Assembly (NCBI GenBank): GCA_002384815.1
Contig: DGBN01000039.1
Location: forward strand, 23,811-87,810
Length of the DNA stretch: 64,000 nt
Direction of reading: 5' to 3'
Source: Oxalobacteraceae bacterium UBA4003
GTDB taxonomy: Bacteria; Pseudomonadota; Gammaproteobacteria; Burkholderiales; Burkholderiaceae_D
Of the stretch, positions 54,918-64,000 are shown in pieces; position 1 is the first letter of the stretch; every line of letters starts with the position of its first letter. Made by a program: the position numbers and the translations under genes. The notes beneath the pieces are model-generated. The model did not search any database and was not told the DNA's origin. It worked only from the letters and a program-made list of their open reading frames with translations.

Positions 54918-57383
54918 ATGTCATCCGCACGTCCGCGCTGTGTCGAGCGCCCCTTGAATCAAGCTGTCCGTATTGCACTCCTGAGTATGATGCTGGCCGG
55001 TGCCGCCGTTACCAGCATGAATGTTCACGCTGCCAGCAATACGCTGGATGCAGTTGCCGCCAAGTCGTACAACATTGCTGCCGGCCCACTCGGCCGCAAC
55101 CTGTCCAGTTTTGCGGCCCAGGCCGGCATTGCCTTGTCGTTTGATCCGGCATTGACGGATGGATTGGTCAGCCCGGCGTTGACAGGGAATTACTCGGCAC
55201 GTGAGGCTGTCGCAAAATTATTGATCGGTAGCGGCCTGGATATCGTGGCACGTGTCGATGGCAATTACACGCTGACGAAAAAATCCGCAGATGTGCCACG
55301 TGAAAGTTCGGTATTGCCAGAAGTGTTGGTAACTGCTGCTGCGCTGGATGGGACCACTGAAGGAACAGGTTCTTATACATCGGGTGCCGCCAGCACTGCG
55401 ACTCGCATGAACTTGTCGCTGCGTGAAACACCTCAATCCGTCAGTATCATCACGCGTCAACGCATCGATGATCAGGGTTTGTCGCAGTTGTCCGATGTGG
55501 TTGTGCAAACTGCAGGTTTGACACTCAATTCCTCAGGTAACGCAGGCTCAGATTCGAGCAATATTTATTCGCGTGGTTTTGAGGTTGAGAATTATCAAAT
55601 CGACGGCGTTGGCCAGCTATACAGTAATTACAGTTCGATTTTTCAGACCAATGACATGGCGCTTTATGATCGTGTCGAAGTTGTGCGCGGTGCGACCGGC
55701 TTGATGAGTGGTGTCGGCACTCCGAGTGCCACGATCAATTTGGTGCGCAAACGTCCAGCCAGGACATTCCAGGCATCGGCAAAAGTCGAAGCCGGGTCGT
55801 GGCATTATCGTCGCGCAGAAGCGGATATTTCCGCCCCATTGAATGACGCTGGCACGCTACGCGGCCGTCTGATCGCAGCGTATCAGGATAACGAATCCTA
55901 TATTGATCGCTTGCAGGAAAAGAAAAAAATTATGTCCGGTGTTGTCGAGCTCGATATTGCTCCATCGACACTCGCGACTGTCGGCTTCACATTTCAGGAT
56001 CAGGATGCGACAGGGCATTCGCGTTCCGGCCGGTCTGCATACGCAACAGACGGCACGCGCGTTAATTGGGCTCGCTCGGATTCGGCGGCTGCATCGTGGG
56101 CATATTCAAAACGCGAAAACCAATCGCTCTTCGCTTCGCTGGAGCATCGGTTCGACAACGAATGGTTGATCAAGGGTACCTACAGTCACGCAACAAGCAA
56201 GTACGACGAAGTACTTGGCTACGCTGCCGCCGGAAATCTTGATCGTGCAACCGGCGGTGGCCTCGGTTTGTACTCGACCCGCTGGGCTGGCGAACCGACA
56301 CAAGACAGCCTGGATGTTTACGTAAGTGGACCATTTTCCCTGTTTGGTCGCAAGCATGATTTCGTGGCAGGTTTTACTTCGTCGTATGTGAAGGACGATA
56401 CAGTCAACTATGACGGTTGGTGGGATCACGGTACGTGGAGCGGCGATATCGCGAATATTTATAACTGGAATGCGCAAACTCCGGCATCGCCAGATTTTCC
56501 CGCCAGAGCTCCGTTGGTCATGCGGGAACATACCAATAGCGCTTACTCAACAGTGCGCTTCAAGCCGACCGATGCCTTATCCGTCATCGTTGGTGCACGT
56601 ATAACAAACTGGGAGACAGATACCATTAATGATGGAGTGAATACTGACCATCGCACTGAAACCGGAAAAATTACGCCGTATGCTGGTCTTGTGTACGACT
56701 TCAATGAGAATTGGTCTGCTTACGCGAGCTATACCGATATTTTCAAGCCGCAAAGTAATCGCGATGTGAACAATAACTTCATTGACCCATTGTTGGGGAA
56801 GAGCTATGAAATTGGTGCCAAAGGCGAATTCTTTAACAAGCGCTTGAATGTTGCAACGGCTATCTATCAAATCCAGCAAGACAATTTCGCGGTTCTGGTT
56901 GAGCCCCTTGTTCCGGTAACAGGTGGGAATGCTTACGAGGCGATGTTTGGAACAAAAACACGTGGTATTGAATTCGAAATTGGTGGGGAGCTCGCGCGGA
57001 ATTGGCAAGTTTCAGCAAGTTTTGCGCGCAATATCAGCGAGGATCGTGATGGCAAGTCTCTCAACACGCAGATTCCACAAAACACCTTCAAACTGTTTTC
57101 GACTTACCGTTTGGCGAATGTCGGCAATGGTTTGACGCTGGGCGGTGGTGTGCGTTGGCAAAACGAAATTTACAGCGACAAGCAGGGGCCTAAACAAGTG
57201 CGCTTCACACAAAAAGCATATTCACTGGTCGATTTGATGGCGCGTTATCAAATTTCAAAGGATTTGGCTGCAACCGTCAATCTCTACAACGCTTTTGATA
57301 AATGGTATTACACGACGACGAATGGTGGCTCCTATTATGGCGCGCCGCGCCATGTGCGGGTCGGGCTGGATATGCGCTTCTAG
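54918..57383 (+). CDS. TonB-dependent siderophore receptor with STN signalling domain (cassette 2)
   Basis: An 821-residue outer-membrane receptor. A long signal region is followed by an STN domain (YNIAAGPLGRNLSSFAAQAGIALSFDPALTDGLVSPALTGNYSAREAVAKLL, about 51-102). The plug carries ETPQSVSIITRQRIDDQG and MALYDRVEVVRGATGLMSGVGTPSATINLVRKRP. The barrel ends RHVRVGLDMRF. Overall order and motifs are as in receptor 1 and FpvA-like proteins. The ATG at 54918 has GAAAGGAA upstream; an in-frame start at 54879 is less likely. Confidence 0.92.
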   Translation: MSSARPRCVERPLNQAVRIALLSMMLAGAAVTSMNVHAASNTLDAVAAKSYNIAAGPLGRNLSSFAAQAGIALSFDPALTDGLVSPALTGNYSAREAVAKLLIGSGLDIVARVDGNYTLTKKSADVPRESSVLPEVLVTAAALDGTTEGTGSYTSGAASTATRMNLSLRETPQSVSIITRQRIDDQGLSQLSDVVVQTAGLTLNSSGNAGSDSSNIYSRGFEVENYQIDGVGQLYSNYSSIFQTNDMALYDRVEVVRGATGLMSGVGTPSATINLVRKRPARTFQASAKVEAGSWHYRRAEADISAPLNDAGTLRGRLIAAYQDNESYIDRLQEKKKIMSGVVELDIAPSTLATVGFTFQDQDATGHSRSGRSAYATDGTRVNWARSDSAAASWAYSKRENQSLFASLEHRFDNEWLIKGTYSHATSKYDEVLGYAAAGNLDRATGGGLGLYSTRWAGEPTQDSLDVYVSGPFSLFGRKHDFVAGFTSSYVKDDTVNYDGWWDHGTWSGDIANIYNWNAQTPASPDFPARAPLVMREHTNSAYSTVRFKPTDALSVIVGARITNWETDTINDGVNTDHRTETGKITPYAGLVYDFNENWSAYASYTDIFKPQSNRDVNNNFIDPLLGKSYEIGAKGEFFNKRLNVATAIYQIQQDNFAVLVEPLVPVTGGNAYEAMFGTKTRGIEFEIGGELARNWQVSASFARNISEDRDGKSLNTQIPQNTFKLFSTYRLANVGNGLTLGGGVRWQNEIYSDKQGPKQVRFTQKAYSLVDLMARYQISKDLAATVNLYNAFDKWYYTTTNGGSYYGAPRHVRVGLDMRF

Positions 57384-57405
57384 CGCATTTGCAGGACGCA
57401 ATATT

Positions 57406-57444
57406 GCCACCCGGAGTGCCTGACTGACCTCGGGTGGCCCTTTT
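57406..57444 (+). terminator. Terminator after receptor 2
   Basis: An 8-bp stem GCCACCCG / CGGGTGGC with a 17-nt loop and a run of six T, 22 nt after the receptor stop. It separates the receptor transcript from the downstream DUF4198-macAB genes. Confidence 0.75.
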
Positions 57445-57467
57445 TTCAATCTCGTTGGTCATAGTAA

Positions 57468-57986
57468 TCAGGGAGTGCTTATGTCGGTGAATTTGAGGCA
57501 GAAAAGGTATCGCCAGCGACTATTAGCGCAGCGCGTGCCTTTATGGCCGATGGCAAAGATCTTCCTTTGTCGGCGGAAGCGGAGCGTCTGGATATTGCAA
57601 CGGCTGGCAACGGCGACTTGCGCCTAGCGGCTACGCGCATCAGTGACAAGGGTGTTCTCAACTATTTCCAGGTCAAGAACGACCGTAGCGAAACTAAGGC
57701 GGTCAACGATCTGGAACTGGTGCCGACCGAAGTCAACGGCAATACCTTCAGGCTGGTATGGAAAGGCAATACGGTCGCCGCTTCGCAGGTCAATGTTGAA
57801 ACTTCCGAGGGCTGGCATCGCGTACTGAAACCGGCCAAGGATGGCACGGTGATGCTGACGACGCCATTTCCTGCACGTTATCTGTTGGAAGTCACGGCTC
57901 GCGTGAACGGTTCTGCCACCCTGAACGGTAAATAATATGAAGACGTGCGTCATACAGCGACGTTGACGTTTGAGGTCAAAAAATAA
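57468..57986 (+). pseudogene. Decayed DUF4198 gene, N-terminus missing and internal stop
   Basis: The frame reads SGSAYVGEFEAEKVSPATIS at its open end, then the family pattern FRLVWKGNTVAASQVNVETSEGWHRVLKPAKDGTVMLTTPFPARYLLEV (DUF4198, related to periplasmic proteins often found beside TonB receptors). Full-length members begin with a signal peptide and an AHEAWVE-type segment; this is absent, and an in-frame TAA at 57465 blocks any extension. At 57933 an in-frame TAA interrupts LNGK-stop-YEDVRHTATLTFEVKK, after which the family C-terminus continues in the same frame to a second TAA at 57984. That last TAA overlaps the macA ATG. An ORF from the ATG at 57543 to 57935 (130 aa) could still be translated, but the full product is lost. 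Confidence 0.75.
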
Positions 57987-59164
57987 TGAATATGTACAAG
58001 AGCTTTAGCCGTAAACAAAAAATGACAGGTTTGATGGTGCTGGTTGCGGCGCTGGCTGTGATGGGATTGTGGTCTGGCACCCGTGCGGATGCACAATTTG
58101 AAACCGCGGCTGTGGGGCGTGGCAATATCGAAGCCACGGTGACCGCCATCGGCACCTTGCAACCGATGAGCTCGGTGGAAGTCGGCGCGCAGGTCTCAGG
58201 TCAGGTGTTGAAGCTGCATGTGCAGCCGGGTGACGTGGTGAAGAAAGGACAATTACTGGCGGAGATTGATGCCAGCGTGTTGCAGGCGACAGTGGATGCC
58301 GGCCGTGCACAGCAAACCGAATTGCAGGCGCAACTGGCAGAGCAGAGGGCGCAGCATCGCCTGAGTTCGCAACAGCACGAACGCCAGCAACAGATGCATA
58401 AGGATGAGTCTACCCGTCTGGAAGATGTGCAGACGGCAGAAGCGAATCTGGCAACGGCCATTGCGCGTATTGCGCAAATACAGGCGCGTATTGTGCAAAC
58501 CCAATCCAGTCTGAAGGCAGATGAAGCGCGTCTGGGATATGCGCGGATTTACGCGCCTATGGGCGGCACCGTAATCGGTATCGATGCGAAAGAAGGTCAG
58601 ACGCTGAATGCAACTTATCAGACTCCTACCCTGATGCGCATTGCTGATTTGTCGGCGATGACGGTATGGACCACGGTTTCCGAAGCAGACATTCGCCGTG
58701 TCAAAGCGGGTCAAGCCGCTTACTTTACGACACTGGCTGGCGACCGGCGTCGCTGGAACGGGCAAGTGCGCCAGGTATTGCCGGCACCGCCAGTAGCGAC
58801 CGCGACCCAGGCAACTGCGGGCCAGCCTGCCGCCAGCAAAGTGGTGCAGTACACGGTTCTGTTCGATGTGGATAACAAGGATGCCGAATTGCTGCCGCAA
58901 ATGACGGCACAGGTTTCCTTCATTACTGCTTCGGCGCGCGATGTCCTGGTAGCACCGCTGAGTGCCTTGCAACCGGTAGAACAAAAGCCGCAGATGTACA
59001 TCGCACGCATTCTGGGCAGTGACGACAAGCCGCAACTCCGTGAAGTGCGTGCCGGCGTGAATGACAGGCTGGCCGTGCAGGTTCTTGAAGGCTTGAAAGA
59101 AGGTGAAAAACTGGTTACCGGTGAAGTCGTCGCGCAGACCAAGACACGGAGGTTTCAGTGGTAA
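57986..59164 (+). CDS. macA: MacA-like periplasmic adaptor of a tripartite efflux system
   Basis: A 392-residue membrane-fusion protein. A signal anchor [19 protein letters not shown] (about 13-31) is followed by a lipoyl half-motif ([32 protein letters not shown], about 64-95), a coiled hairpin (about 100-180), and the second lipoyl half [38 protein letters not shown] beta-barrel domain closes it. It bridges MacB to the outer-membrane channel. The ATG overlaps the stop of the DUF4198 pseudogene. PvdR-like adaptors of siderophore exporters belong to this family. Confidence 0.88.
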   Translation: MNMYKSFSRKQKMTGLMVLVAALAVMGLWSGTRADAQFETAAVGRGNIEATVTAIGTLQPMSSVEVGAQVSGQVLKLHVQPGDVVKKGQLLAEIDASVLQATVDAGRAQQTELQAQLAEQRAQHRLSSQQHERQQQMHKDESTRLEDVQTAEANLATAIARIAQIQARIVQTQSSLKADEARLGYARIYAPMGGTVIGIDAKEGQTLNATYQTPTLMRIADLSAMTVWTTVSEADIRRVKAGQAAYFTTLAGDRRRWNGQVRQVLPAPPVATATQATAGQPAASKVVQYTVLFDVDNKDAELLPQMTAQVSFITASARDVLVAPLSALQPVEQKPQMYIARILGSDDKPQLREVRAGVNDRLAVQVLEGLKEGEKLVTGEVVAQTKTRRFQW

Positions 59165-61110
59165 CAGAAGCGCCGCTGATTGAGCTGCACGAAATACGCA
59201 AGCAATACGGAGGCAACGGCGATGCACCTGCGGTAGAAGTACTGCATGGCTTATCGCTGAAGATCCACGCTGGTGAATTCGTCGCGATTGTCGGTGCTTC
59301 GGGTTCCGGCAAATCGACACTGATGCATTTGCTCGGTTGCCTGGACCGCCCTAGCTCGGGCAGCTATCTGTTCAGCGGACGCGATGTGGCGACGCTGGAT
59401 AGCGATGAACTGGCATGGCTGCGGCGCGAAGCCTTCGGCTTTGTGTTCCAGGGTTACAACCTGATTGCGACTGAATCTGCACGTGAAAACGTTGAAGTGC
59501 CGGCCATTTATGCCGGTTCGCCGGAAGCCGAACGTGCTGCACGCGCATCGGCCTTGCTGGGGCGACTGGGCTTGAGCGACAAACTGGATAACCGCCCCAG
59601 CCAGTTATCCGGTGGCCAGCAGCAGCGGGTATCGATTGCACGCGCGCTCATGAATGGCGGCCGTATCATCCTTGCCGATGAGCCGACCGGTGCGCTGGAT
59701 AGCAAGAGCGGAGCCGAGGTCATGGCCTTGCTCAATGAACTGGCCGATGCGGGGCACACCATTATTTTGATTACCCATGATCGCGATGTCGCCGACCAGG
59801 CGCGCCGCGTCATAGAAATTCGTGACGGTGAAATTGTCGGCGATTCAGGTGTGTCGCCGGTCAAGCAGGCTTTGCCTGCGCCTGATATGACACAGGCTGG
59901 GCGAGATGCCGGGGCATCGTTCCTGGATGATTTGCGTGAAGCGGCGCGCACTGCATGGCGCGGCATGCGCATGAACCGTACGCGTACCGGACTCACCCTG
60001 CTCGGCATCGTGATCGGCGTCGCTTCGGTGATCGTGATGCTGGCGGTAGGGGAAGGCGCCAAGCAGCGCGTCATCGATGAAATGGGTTCGCTCGGCACCA
60101 CCATTATGTATCTTGGCAGCGGGCATCCGTCCAACGGCGGACCGCCGGGACGATTGACGATAGAAGACCTGGATGCGGTTGCCGCCTTGCCGGAAATCGG
60201 TCACGTCATGCCCATCATCGGTGATCCGGTTACGGTACGTTACGGCAATGTGGGTCGCCAGGTCTATGCCTTTGCCAGTGCTTACGTGATGCCGCTGGTA
60301 CATCGCTGGCGCGTCGGCAAGGGGCGCTTCTTTACTGCAGCAGAAGATCGCGATCTGGCACCGGTGGTGGTGATTGGTCATAAGGCATGGAAAAACTTTT
60401 TCCCGGACGGCAGCGATCCTGTCGGCAAGCAAATCCTGATTGTCGATGCGCCGTTTGAAGTAATAGGCGTGATGGCGGAACGCGGCGCTGATTCAGGTTC
60501 GCAGGATTACGATGAAATGGTCTTCATTCCATATAACTCGGGACGTATGCGTGTCTATGACGCGCGTGCTGAACCCGATTACACGGTGGTGGAAGCAGTA
60601 TCCGAAGAAAAAGTGCAGGAAGCCGAAGTTGCGATGAAAAAACTCTTGCTGGAACGTCGCGGACGCGATGACTTCCGTATTGGTAATGCTGCCGCCAAAT
60701 TGCAAGCTGCGGCACAAACCAGCAATGCCATGAAGATGATGCTGGGTCTGATCGCTGCCGTTTCACTGGTGGTCGGCGGCATAGGCGTGATGAATGTGAT
60801 GCTGATGACAGTGCGCGAACGCACGCGTGAAATCGGTATCCGCATGGCTACCGGGGCCCGTGAAAGAGACATCCTGCGACAGTTTCTGACGGAAGCAGTA
60901 CTGGTCTCGGTGGTCGGTGGCGTGATCGGTGTGGTCTCCGGCTTGATGATAGGTGCTGCGCTGCTGTTCTGGAATGTGGCGGTAATTTTTTCGCTGTCGG
61001 CAATCATGGGCGCGTTTGCCTGTGCCGTCGCCACCGGTTTGATTTTCGGCTATATGCCGGCGAAGAAGGCGGCCAGGCTGGATCCTGTGATCGCTTTGGC
61101 TTCTGAATGA
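59158..61110 (+). CDS. macB: MacB-like ABC exporter, ATPase-permease fusion
   Basis: A 650-residue MacB. The N-terminal ABC domain has Walker [10 protein letters not shown], signature [15 protein letters not shown] and Walker [18 protein letters not shown]1 follows near 280 ([23 protein letters not shown]), then a periplasmic domain (about 310-520) and three C-terminal helices. The C-terminus [20 protein letters not shown] is typical. It exports macrolides, toxins or siderophores in different bacteria; here the receptor beside it suggests a siderophore. GTG start overlapping the macA stop by 7 nt. Confidence 0.9.
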   Translation: MVTEAPLIELHEIRKQYGGNGDAPAVEVLHGLSLKIHAGEFVAIVGASGSGKSTLMHLLGCLDRPSSGSYLFSGRDVATLDSDELAWLRREAFGFVFQGYNLIATESARENVEVPAIYAGSPEAERAARASALLGRLGLSDKLDNRPSQLSGGQQQRVSIARALMNGGRIILADEPTGALDSKSGAEVMALLNELADAGHTIILITHDRDVADQARRVIEIRDGEIVGDSGVSPVKQALPAPDMTQAGRDAGASFLDDLREAARTAWRGMRMNRTRTGLTLLGIVIGVASVIVMLAVGEGAKQRVIDEMGSLGTTIMYLGSGHPSNGGPPGRLTIEDLDAVAALPEIGHVMPIIGDPVTVRYGNVGRQVYAFASAYVMPLVHRWRVGKGRFFTAAEDRDLAPVVVIGHKAWKNFFPDGSDPVGKQILIVDAPFEVIGVMAERGADSGSQDYDEMVFIPYNSGRMRVYDARAEPDYTVVEAVSEEKVQEAEVAMKKLLLERRGRDDFRIGNAAAKLQAAAQTSNAMKMMLGLIAAVSLVVGGIGVMNVMLMTVRERTREIGIRMATGARERDILRQFLTEAVLVSVVGGVIGVVSGLMIGAALLFWNVAVIFSLSAIMGAFACAVATGLIFGYMPAKKAARLDPVIALASE

Positions 61111-61123
61111 GCGGACAAAGATA

Positions 61124-62527
61124 ATGATGAAGATAGTGACTGGGTTTTCCGCTGCCTTGCTGCTGGCTGGTTGCGCGACACAGACAGCGCAGCAAACACT
61201 GAAGCCTGAAGTGCCGCCGCAGTGGCGCCAGGCGCAAGGTGTTGTTGAAGCATCGAGCGTGACGCGTGACTGGTGGCGCAGTTTTGGCAGTAGCGAGCTG
61301 GATGGTTTGCTGGAAGCGACACAAGTGCAAAGTTACGATCTGGCGGCAGCCGTTGCGCGCGTGACGCAGGCACAGGCAACAGCCACGATTGCCGGTGCGG
61401 CCTTGTTACCTGAATTGAACGGCAACTTCAGTACTACCCGCAATGGCCGTCTCGGTGGCGACGGTAATGGCAGCGCCAGCGGTACGACTTATCAGGCAGG
61501 TTTGACCGCAAGCTATGAGCTGGATTTCTGGGGACGTACCCGTGCCGTGCGCGATAGTGTTCACGCCGGGCTCAGAGCGGCAGAGTTTGATCGCGATACC
61601 GTACACCTGACGGTAACTGCCGGAGTGGCCTTTGCATGGTTACAAACGGTGGGTTTGCGTGAGCGAGTAGCAATTGCTGATTTAAGCGTGGCAAGTGCGC
61701 AGCGTCTGTTGGATGTGATCGAATCGCGGGCGCGTGCCGGTGCGGCCAATCCGCTCGAACTGGCGCAACAACGTGGAGTGCTGGCGACGCAGATGCGCGC
61801 CCGCGCCGCCATCCGACAGCAAGCGGAAGACAGCCTGACCACGCTGGCAGTGCTGCTGGGACGCAATCCATCCTTGCTGGTACTGGCTGCTACCGATCTG
61901 AATAAATTGCAGGCACCGGCGATAGGCGTGGGCTTGCCGGCTGACTTGCTGACTCGTCGCCCGGATATTGCGCAGGCTGAAGCGCAATTGAGCGGTGCGG
62001 ATGCGAATATCATTGCAGCGCGCGCGGCGATGTTGCCGCGTATCTCGTTGGGCGGCGAAGTCGTTGCAGGCAGCAATCGTGTCAGCAGTGTGTTCGACAA
62101 CCCCGTGTATAGCCTGGCCGCCGGCCTGACAGCGCCGATTTTCAATGCTGGACGCCTGGCTGCAGGGCGCGACCTGGCACTGGCGCAAAGGGAAGAGTTA
62201 TTGGCGCATTACCACCGTACCATCGTTGCCGCTTTTGGTGATGTGGAAACTGCGTTGAATGCGGTAGCGGGGATAGATGCGCAGCGTAACGCGCAAGAGG
62301 AAGAGTTGCGGCAGGCGCAGCGCGCCCTGAGTCTGGCAGAGTCGCGTTACCGCGCTGGTGCTGAAACCTCGCTGACCCTGCTGGATGCACAACGCACCTT
62401 GTATACAGCGCAGGATGCTGCAGCGCAATTGCGTACGCTGCGTTTGCAGGCAGCGGTTAGTCTTTACAAAGCGCTCGGCGGTGGCTGGCAACTTACTGCG
62501 CAGGAATCGCCACTGCCCGAGACTTGA
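61124..62527 (+). CDS. Outer-membrane efflux lipoprotein, TolC/OprM/OpmQ type
   Basis: A 467-residue outer-membrane channel of the NodT group. The lipobox LLLAGC (Cys near 17) makes it a lipoprotein. The repeat domains are ARVTQAQATATIAGAALLPELNGN (about 70) and RPDIAQAEAQLSGADANIIAARAAMLPRISLGGEV (about 282). It follows macB by 14 nt, so macA-macB-this gene form one tripartite exporter. The 3' end overlaps the convergent DUF2242 gene by 35 bp. Confidence 0.88.
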   Translation: MMKIVTGFSAALLLAGCATQTAQQTLKPEVPPQWRQAQGVVEASSVTRDWWRSFGSSELDGLLEATQVQSYDLAAAVARVTQAQATATIAGAALLPELNGNFSTTRNGRLGGDGNGSASGTTYQAGLTASYELDFWGRTRAVRDSVHAGLRAAEFDRDTVHLTVTAGVAFAWLQTVGLRERVAIADLSVASAQRLLDVIESRARAGAANPLELAQQRGVLATQMRARAAIRQQAEDSLTTLAVLLGRNPSLLVLAATDLNKLQAPAIGVGLPADLLTRRPDIAQAEAQLSGADANIIAARAAMLPRISLGGEVVAGSNRVSSVFDNPVYSLAAGLTAPIFNAGRLAAGRDLALAQREELLAHYHRTIVAAFGDVETALNAVAGIDAQRNAQEEELRQAQRALSLAESRYRAGAETSLTLLDAQRTLYTAQDAAAQLRTLRLQAAVSLYKALGGGWQLTAQESPLPET

Positions 62528-63104
62528 ACGGCGGGCGTAAATGCCCGTCCGGAATCTCTAGCGATTCCGGTGTGGGCGCTGCCTCATTCGTCAGGTAGCG
62601 CTCCACTAATTGGAAGAAGCGGGCATAAAACTTTTCCGATGCAATCGTAGTGCTGGCTACTTTGACCAGTGAGTCGTCGCTGGATGAAAAGGGTAGTGAC
62701 AGCGAACCCAGTGCGCCTACACCCAGGCTGGCTGAGTTATTGACCTTCTTCAACGCATAGCGATCCTCCAGTGCATTCGCAAACACCGAAGTCAGGTTGC
62801 CATCCGCACTATCGGTGGTGCACACGATCCGGAAGGCAATCTGTACATGCACATCGTTTTCTGGCTGAAAGCTCTTGCGGCCATCGATTTGCGTTGCGCT
62901 TGAGCTACTGATGACATAACCCTGGCTCAATAACGTACGTCGAACCGCTTCGCAAGCCGCGTCGGAAGATACCGTGAAGCGGCGTGCATAGATCTCGGTC
63001 GAATCGAATTTTTCCGTTTGATAGACAACCGGCTTGGGCCCTGCGCAACCGGTGATCGCTGCCAGCGTGAGCGCCGACAGCAGGATGCGGGAGCTGAATT
63101 GCAT
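62493..63104 (-). CDS. DUF2242 lipoprotein
   Basis: A 203-residue predicted lipoprotein. The signal MQFSSRILLSALTLAAITGC places the lipid on Cys20. PVVYQTEKFDSTEIYARRFTVSSDAACEAVRRTLLSQGYVI (about 25-66) and KFYARFFQLVERYL match the DUF2242 family of proteobacterial lipoproteins of unknown function. Its last codons overlap the convergent channel gene. Confidence 0.85.
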   Translation of the reverse strand: MQFSSRILLSALTLAAITGCAGPKPVVYQTEKFDSTEIYARRFTVSSDAACEAVRRTLLSQGYVISSSSATQIDGRKSFQPENDVHVQIAFRIVCTTDSADGNLTSVFANALEDRYALKKVNNSASLGVGALGSLSLPFSSSDDSLVKVASTTIASEKFYARFFQLVERYLTNEAAPTPESLEIPDGHLRPPFKSRAVAIPAQ

Positions 63105-63367
63105 AAACTGGATTCTCTAAAATAAGTGCGTATCGGAGGATGCGCTGTTGATTGACTCTCGTTGCCCTGAAAAATTCCGTCTATTTTCGTCAAGAAAGCA
63201 GGAGCTTGCTTTCCAAGTAGCCATTTTTGCAGTTTTTGCGTGATACCGGTAACGGTATGCAAGCATTCTCCCTTTTTTTTGCGCGAATGAAAAATGCACC
63301 AGATGCTCCAGCCTTGGCGAATCTCAGTTAATCTTCATGCTTTGTCGCTCCAACATGAGAAAAAGTA

Positions 63368-64000
63368 ATGGGTAATCTGGTGATCGTTCGCCACGGCGAA
63401 TCACAGTGGAACAGGGAAAACCGTTTTACCGGTTGGACAGATATCGACTTGACCGCGAATGGCATACAGCAGGCGCGCAATGCCGGACGGGCCTTGGCCG
63501 ATGCCGGCTTGCGTTTCGATCTGGCGATTACCTCCGTGCTGAAGAGAACCATCCGTTCGCAATGGCTGATGCTGGACGAAATGGATGCGATGTATATCCC
63601 TGTCATCAGTCACTGGCGTCTCAACGAGCGGCATTACGGCGCCTTGACCGGACATAGCCGAGCCGAGATGAGCGCCAGATTCAGTGAAGAGCAGGTATGG
63701 AAATGGCGCCGCGATTTCGATAGCCAGCCACCCCTGATGGATGCCGACGATCCGCGTGCGCCGTGGCGTGCATCGCGTTATCAGGGGATTCCGCATGAAT
63801 ATCTGCCGCTCGGCGAATCGCTGGCGCAAACGGTGGAACGCGTACGCGTATTCTGGGATGATGTCATCGCGCCGACCTTGAGGCAGGACAGGAGTGTGAT
63901 CATTTCCTCGCATGGCAACAGCCAGCGTGCGCTGGTCAAGCTGCTGGAAGACATGCCCGATGAAGAAGTGGCGCGCTTCGATGTGCCGAACAGTGTGCCG
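63368..64000 (+). CDS. gpmA: 2,3-bisphosphoglycerate-dependent phosphoglycerate mutase, partial
   Basis: First 211 codons of glycolytic phosphoglycerate mutase, open at the right edge. The phosphohistidine motif is LVIVRHGESQWNRENRFTGWTD (His near 10). RLNERHYGALTGHSRAEM and VIISSHGNSQRALVKLLED (second His near 182) follow. The order is as in bacterial GpmA (about 248 residues). The ATG at 63368 follows GAAAAAGTA. Confidence 0.93.
   Translation, partial: MGNLVIVRHGESQWNRENRFTGWTDIDLTANGIQQARNAGRALADAGLRFDLAITSVLKRTIRSQWLMLDEMDAMYIPVISHWRLNERHYGALTGHSRAEMSARFSEEQVWKWRRDFDSQPPLMDADDPRAPWRASRYQGIPHEYLPLGESLAQTVERVRVFWDDVIAPTLRQDRSVIISSHGNSQRALVKLLEDMPDEEVARFDVPNSVP

Overview
The window is chromosomal DNA from a Gram-negative bacterium, most likely a betaproteobacterium of the Oxalobacteraceae (Herminiimonas/Janthinobacterium type). 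This is inferred from gene content: an oxalate:formate antiporter-like MFS protein, a prpBCDE operon with divergent prpR, FecI/FecR/TonB receptor cassettes, opgGH, and a CzcE-like copper protein beside copA. Coding density is high. I saw no tRNA, rRNA, CRISPR array, insertion sequence or prophage.

Layout. 1-4.3 kb: 5' part of ettA, the K+ transporter kup, and rarD. 4.3-8.1 kb: a FepA/CirA-like TonB receptor with a candidate Fur box, and a GGDEF diguanylate cyclase. 8.5-14.1 kb: a molybdenum-hydroxylase block (MocA-like cytidylyltransferase, LysR regulator, IorA/IorB-type oxidoreductase, XdhC-type chaperone). 14.1-17.9 kb: a copper block (copZ, cueR, copA, CzcE-like protein) with two CueR-type promoters. 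18.2-23.7 kb: a five-gene dipeptide/oligopeptide ABC importer. 23.7-26.4 kb: a DUF418 membrane protein, a YihY/BrkB membrane protein and a GIY-YIG-like protein. 26.8-31.1 kb: opgGH (periplasmic glucans) and a small membrane protein. 31.1-32.9 kb: a coupled pair of RNA-modification genes (trhO and an RluA-type pseudouridine synthase). 33.0-40.4 kb: AI-2E permease, OxlT-like MFS, a secreted repeat protein, a GFA enzyme, pirin, OsmC, NAD-type isocitrate dehydrogenase and a DUF454 protein.

40.5-62.5 kb is the most interesting part. Two iron-responsive cassettes (Fur box, ECF sigma, FecR, STN-type TonB receptor) lie on either side of the 2-methylcitrate locus (prpE-D-C-B reading left, prpR reading right). 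The first cassette also carries a DUF2325 protein of unknown function. The second is followed by a decayed DUF4198 gene and a MacA-MacB-TolC tripartite exporter resembling PvdRT-OpmQ. Together these look like a siderophore import and export locus. Both receptor genes share a conserved leader sequence that looks like the ECF sigma promoter. The window closes with a DUF2242 lipoprotein and the 5' part of gpmA.

Regulatory signals readable from sequence: three candidate Fur boxes, two CueR promoters with 19-bp spacers, a sigma-54 promoter for prpB, a LysR-type palindrome before iorA, three direct repeats upstream of the secreted-protein gene, a palindrome before the isocitrate dehydrogenase, and several strong terminator hairpins, two of which share an identical 17-nt left half.
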